From positions 124,001-188,000 of the forward strand of contig JAOVVO010000012.1 in NCBI GenBank assembly GCA_028564675.1: a DNA stretch of 64,000 nucleotides, read 5' to 3'. This DNA comes from Onchocerca lupi. Its lineage: Eukaryota > Nematoda > Chromadorea > Rhabditida > Onchocercidae. The notes below the pieces were generated by a model, which worked only from the letters and a program-made list of their open reading frames with translations, had not been told where the DNA came from and did not search any database. Within the stretch, counting starts at the first letter, position 1, and each line of letters opens with the position of its first letter. Positions 62,690 through 64,000 of this stretch are shown here, in pieces. A program made the translations under genes and the position numbers.

Positions 62690-62950
62690 GTCGTAAATGT
62701 TCGCTTGTTCAAAATCTTAAATCTCCGAAAGTTTTTACCTGTTCCTTGGAAATCTTGATAGAAGTTGAATTGGAAATTGTTCAACTGAATTGTTGAACTG
62801 TAGCTACTGCAAAAATTATGCATGATATTAAAAGATTCCAACAGTCGTAAATTTCGTTTGTTCAAAATCTTAAATCTCCAAAAGTTTTTATCTATTGCTT
62901 TGAAATTTTGACAAAACGTTGTATTGGAATACGCGCATACTTTACCGAGC
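62690..62950 (+). repeat. Two tandem Helitron 5'-segment copies, inverted to the element
   Basis: Two segments of about 110 bases (62690-62790 and 62830-62950) each begin with cagtcgtaaat and continue through ttgttcaaaatcttaaatctcc to a ttgaaatcttga / ttgaaattttgac type end. They match the plus-oriented segment at 59763-59912. They run opposite to the minus-strand coding relics beside them, suggesting nested insertions or inversion. Confidence 0.65.
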
Positions 62951-63575
62951 CTACTGAGCGTTGCATACTGAAGGCCACGTCCATTTTGCAGAAAGTGGTT
63001 AATGGATTCAGTCCGCCCACTTACTTTTATTAGTAAGCGTGACATGTAAAAAAGTAGATGTATCTACACAAAAACAGTATGCCTATTCGAATGTTAAAAT
63101 TTCAAATCAATGGGTTAACACTTGAAACGTTGTGTCAAAATGAACATTGAACATTTACGATAAAGAGGCAATTCAAGACACGACCTAATATTAGAAGTAA
63201 TATTGACCTCATATTAGAGGAGATAATTCATAAAATGCCTGAAGGAGACAGTCCATTATAAACTATCATAATATCGACATTTCTGCGACGCAATTAAATT
63301 TCCCATAAATCAAAAAGTAAACGAATTATATCCCTCATAAAGCAAAAACAAACAAAAAGCTTAAATTACTCGCCTCATTTATTTAAAAACACGCGTCTAC
63401 TCGAATGCAACGCGGTATGAAAATTTCAATTCAATAGATAAGAGCTTGAGACGGTGGAGGGAGCAGCTGCAGTCAAAGCAATTGGTGGAGAGCCTCTAGA
63501 GATTTATCATTTGTATTAGAGATAATAGGGAGCATTTAAATTTTTATTTATATAGATTTTATTTCTATATATGGA

Positions 63576-64000
63576 TAGATAAAAATAAACAAATAAAGGT
63601 ATAATATGAATAAAATCCAAAAAAAGAATTAGTTTCAGTTATATCAAATTATAAGTCACTAATACTTCTGATGAATTTGAATATTTAATCTTTTTGAATA
63701 CTTAATGGAAAAATGAAGAAAATTATGAGTTAATATTTCAACATTAAATTTACGTCAAATTAAGTTAAATCAAAATTAAGTCGGAGAAAATTAACTGAGC
63801 AAAAAGCTTGATCCTAAGAAATATTTAGAATTAATAAAATAAAATTTCTTTAGGTTGAATTAATGCCTTTTTTCAAACAAATAAAGCTAATTTTTATTAA
63901 AGAAAAACACTTCAAATTCAAAATTTAACAGATATTAAAATTTTTTTTTCAGACCGTTATTAATGCAAAAATTTTTATATTTATCTGTCATATCAGAAAG
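63576..64000. other. AT-rich flank to the right edge
   Basis: No coding frame, repeat or RNA signal that I can support. It is the host flank of the Helitron. Confidence 0.5.

Larger units (their letters stand above)
59701..63575 (-). mobile_element. Decayed Helitron with both termini
   Basis: Minus-strand coding relics lie in Helitron order between two plausible ends. The 5' end at 63575 reads A/TCCATATATAGAAATAAAAT, and about 120 bases inside it is the gaattgaaattttcataccg segment shared with other ends in the window. The 3' end is a perfect 7-base-pair hairpin (59713-59719 with 59723-59729, loop TCC), then GGATCGAG and CTAG, followed by T. The flanking bases are A and T, as expected for insertion between A and T with no target duplication. 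The coding part has the basic N-terminal domain, part of the Helitron-like N region and the C-terminal PIF1-type helicase, with stops and a large internal deletion. At 3.9 kb it is shorter than autonomous elements and cannot be active. Inverted 5'-end segments also occur inside it at 59742, 62690 and 62830. Confidence 0.75.

Overview
The window looks like nuclear DNA of a nematode, most likely a filarial or other spirurid worm. It is AT-rich (roughly 70 percent A+T by eye). Genes are split into many exons of 40-300 bases by GT-AG introns of about 80-1000 bases, with T-rich nematode-type acceptors (tttcag or ttttag). The proteins include worm-type homologues of ZYG-11, LIN-9, EMB-30/APC4 and PIR-1. 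I rebuilt the exon models by hand from splice signals, reading frame and family resemblance. Nothing was run through a search program, and I cannot name the species.

Layout from left to right. 379-6288 (-): a ZYG-11/ZYG11B-family cullin-2 substrate receptor, 15 exons. 9261-15825 (-): a TMEM245-like multi-pass membrane protein, 17 exons. 15.8-21.0 kb: a gene-poor region with a truncated Helitron (17506-18440, +). 21058-25652 (+): LIN-9, the DIRP-domain subunit of the DREAM/MuvB complex, 10 exons. 27290-30410 (-): an SLC36-type amino-acid transporter, 9 exons. 31474-39209 (-): EMB-30/APC4, the anaphase-promoting-complex scaffold subunit, 23 exons including a 12-base microexon. 41541-44997 (-): PIR-1/DUSP11, an RNA 5'-triphosphatase, 8 exons. 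45.0-48.2 kb: non-coding DNA with a Helitron 5' remnant and degenerate repeats. 48170-48955 (-): a small single-pass membrane protein with a lysine/glutamate-rich tail. 52490-54591 (-): the C-terminal part of a CUL-1-like cullin, with frame problems and no N-terminal half, probably a pseudogene. 54811-56347 (-): a second small single-pass membrane gene and a charged open frame that may be its last exon. 57199-59322 (+): a two-exon, propeller-like protein I do not recognise. 59701-63575 (-): a decayed Helitron with both ends still visible.

Four of the seven recognisable host protein genes or gene remnants concern cell-cycle ubiquitin signalling or cell-cycle transcription: ZYG-11, LIN-9, EMB-30 and the cullin remnant. 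In C. elegans CUL-2/ZYG-11 and the APC/C both act at the meiotic divisions, and LIN-9 controls cell-cycle and germline genes. The clustering is worth a synteny check but may be chance. The most notable other observations are the two look-alike single-pass membrane genes, the cullin remnant that keeps its neddylation site, and the family of Helitron ends. I found no RNA gene, CRISPR array or bacterial-type insert.
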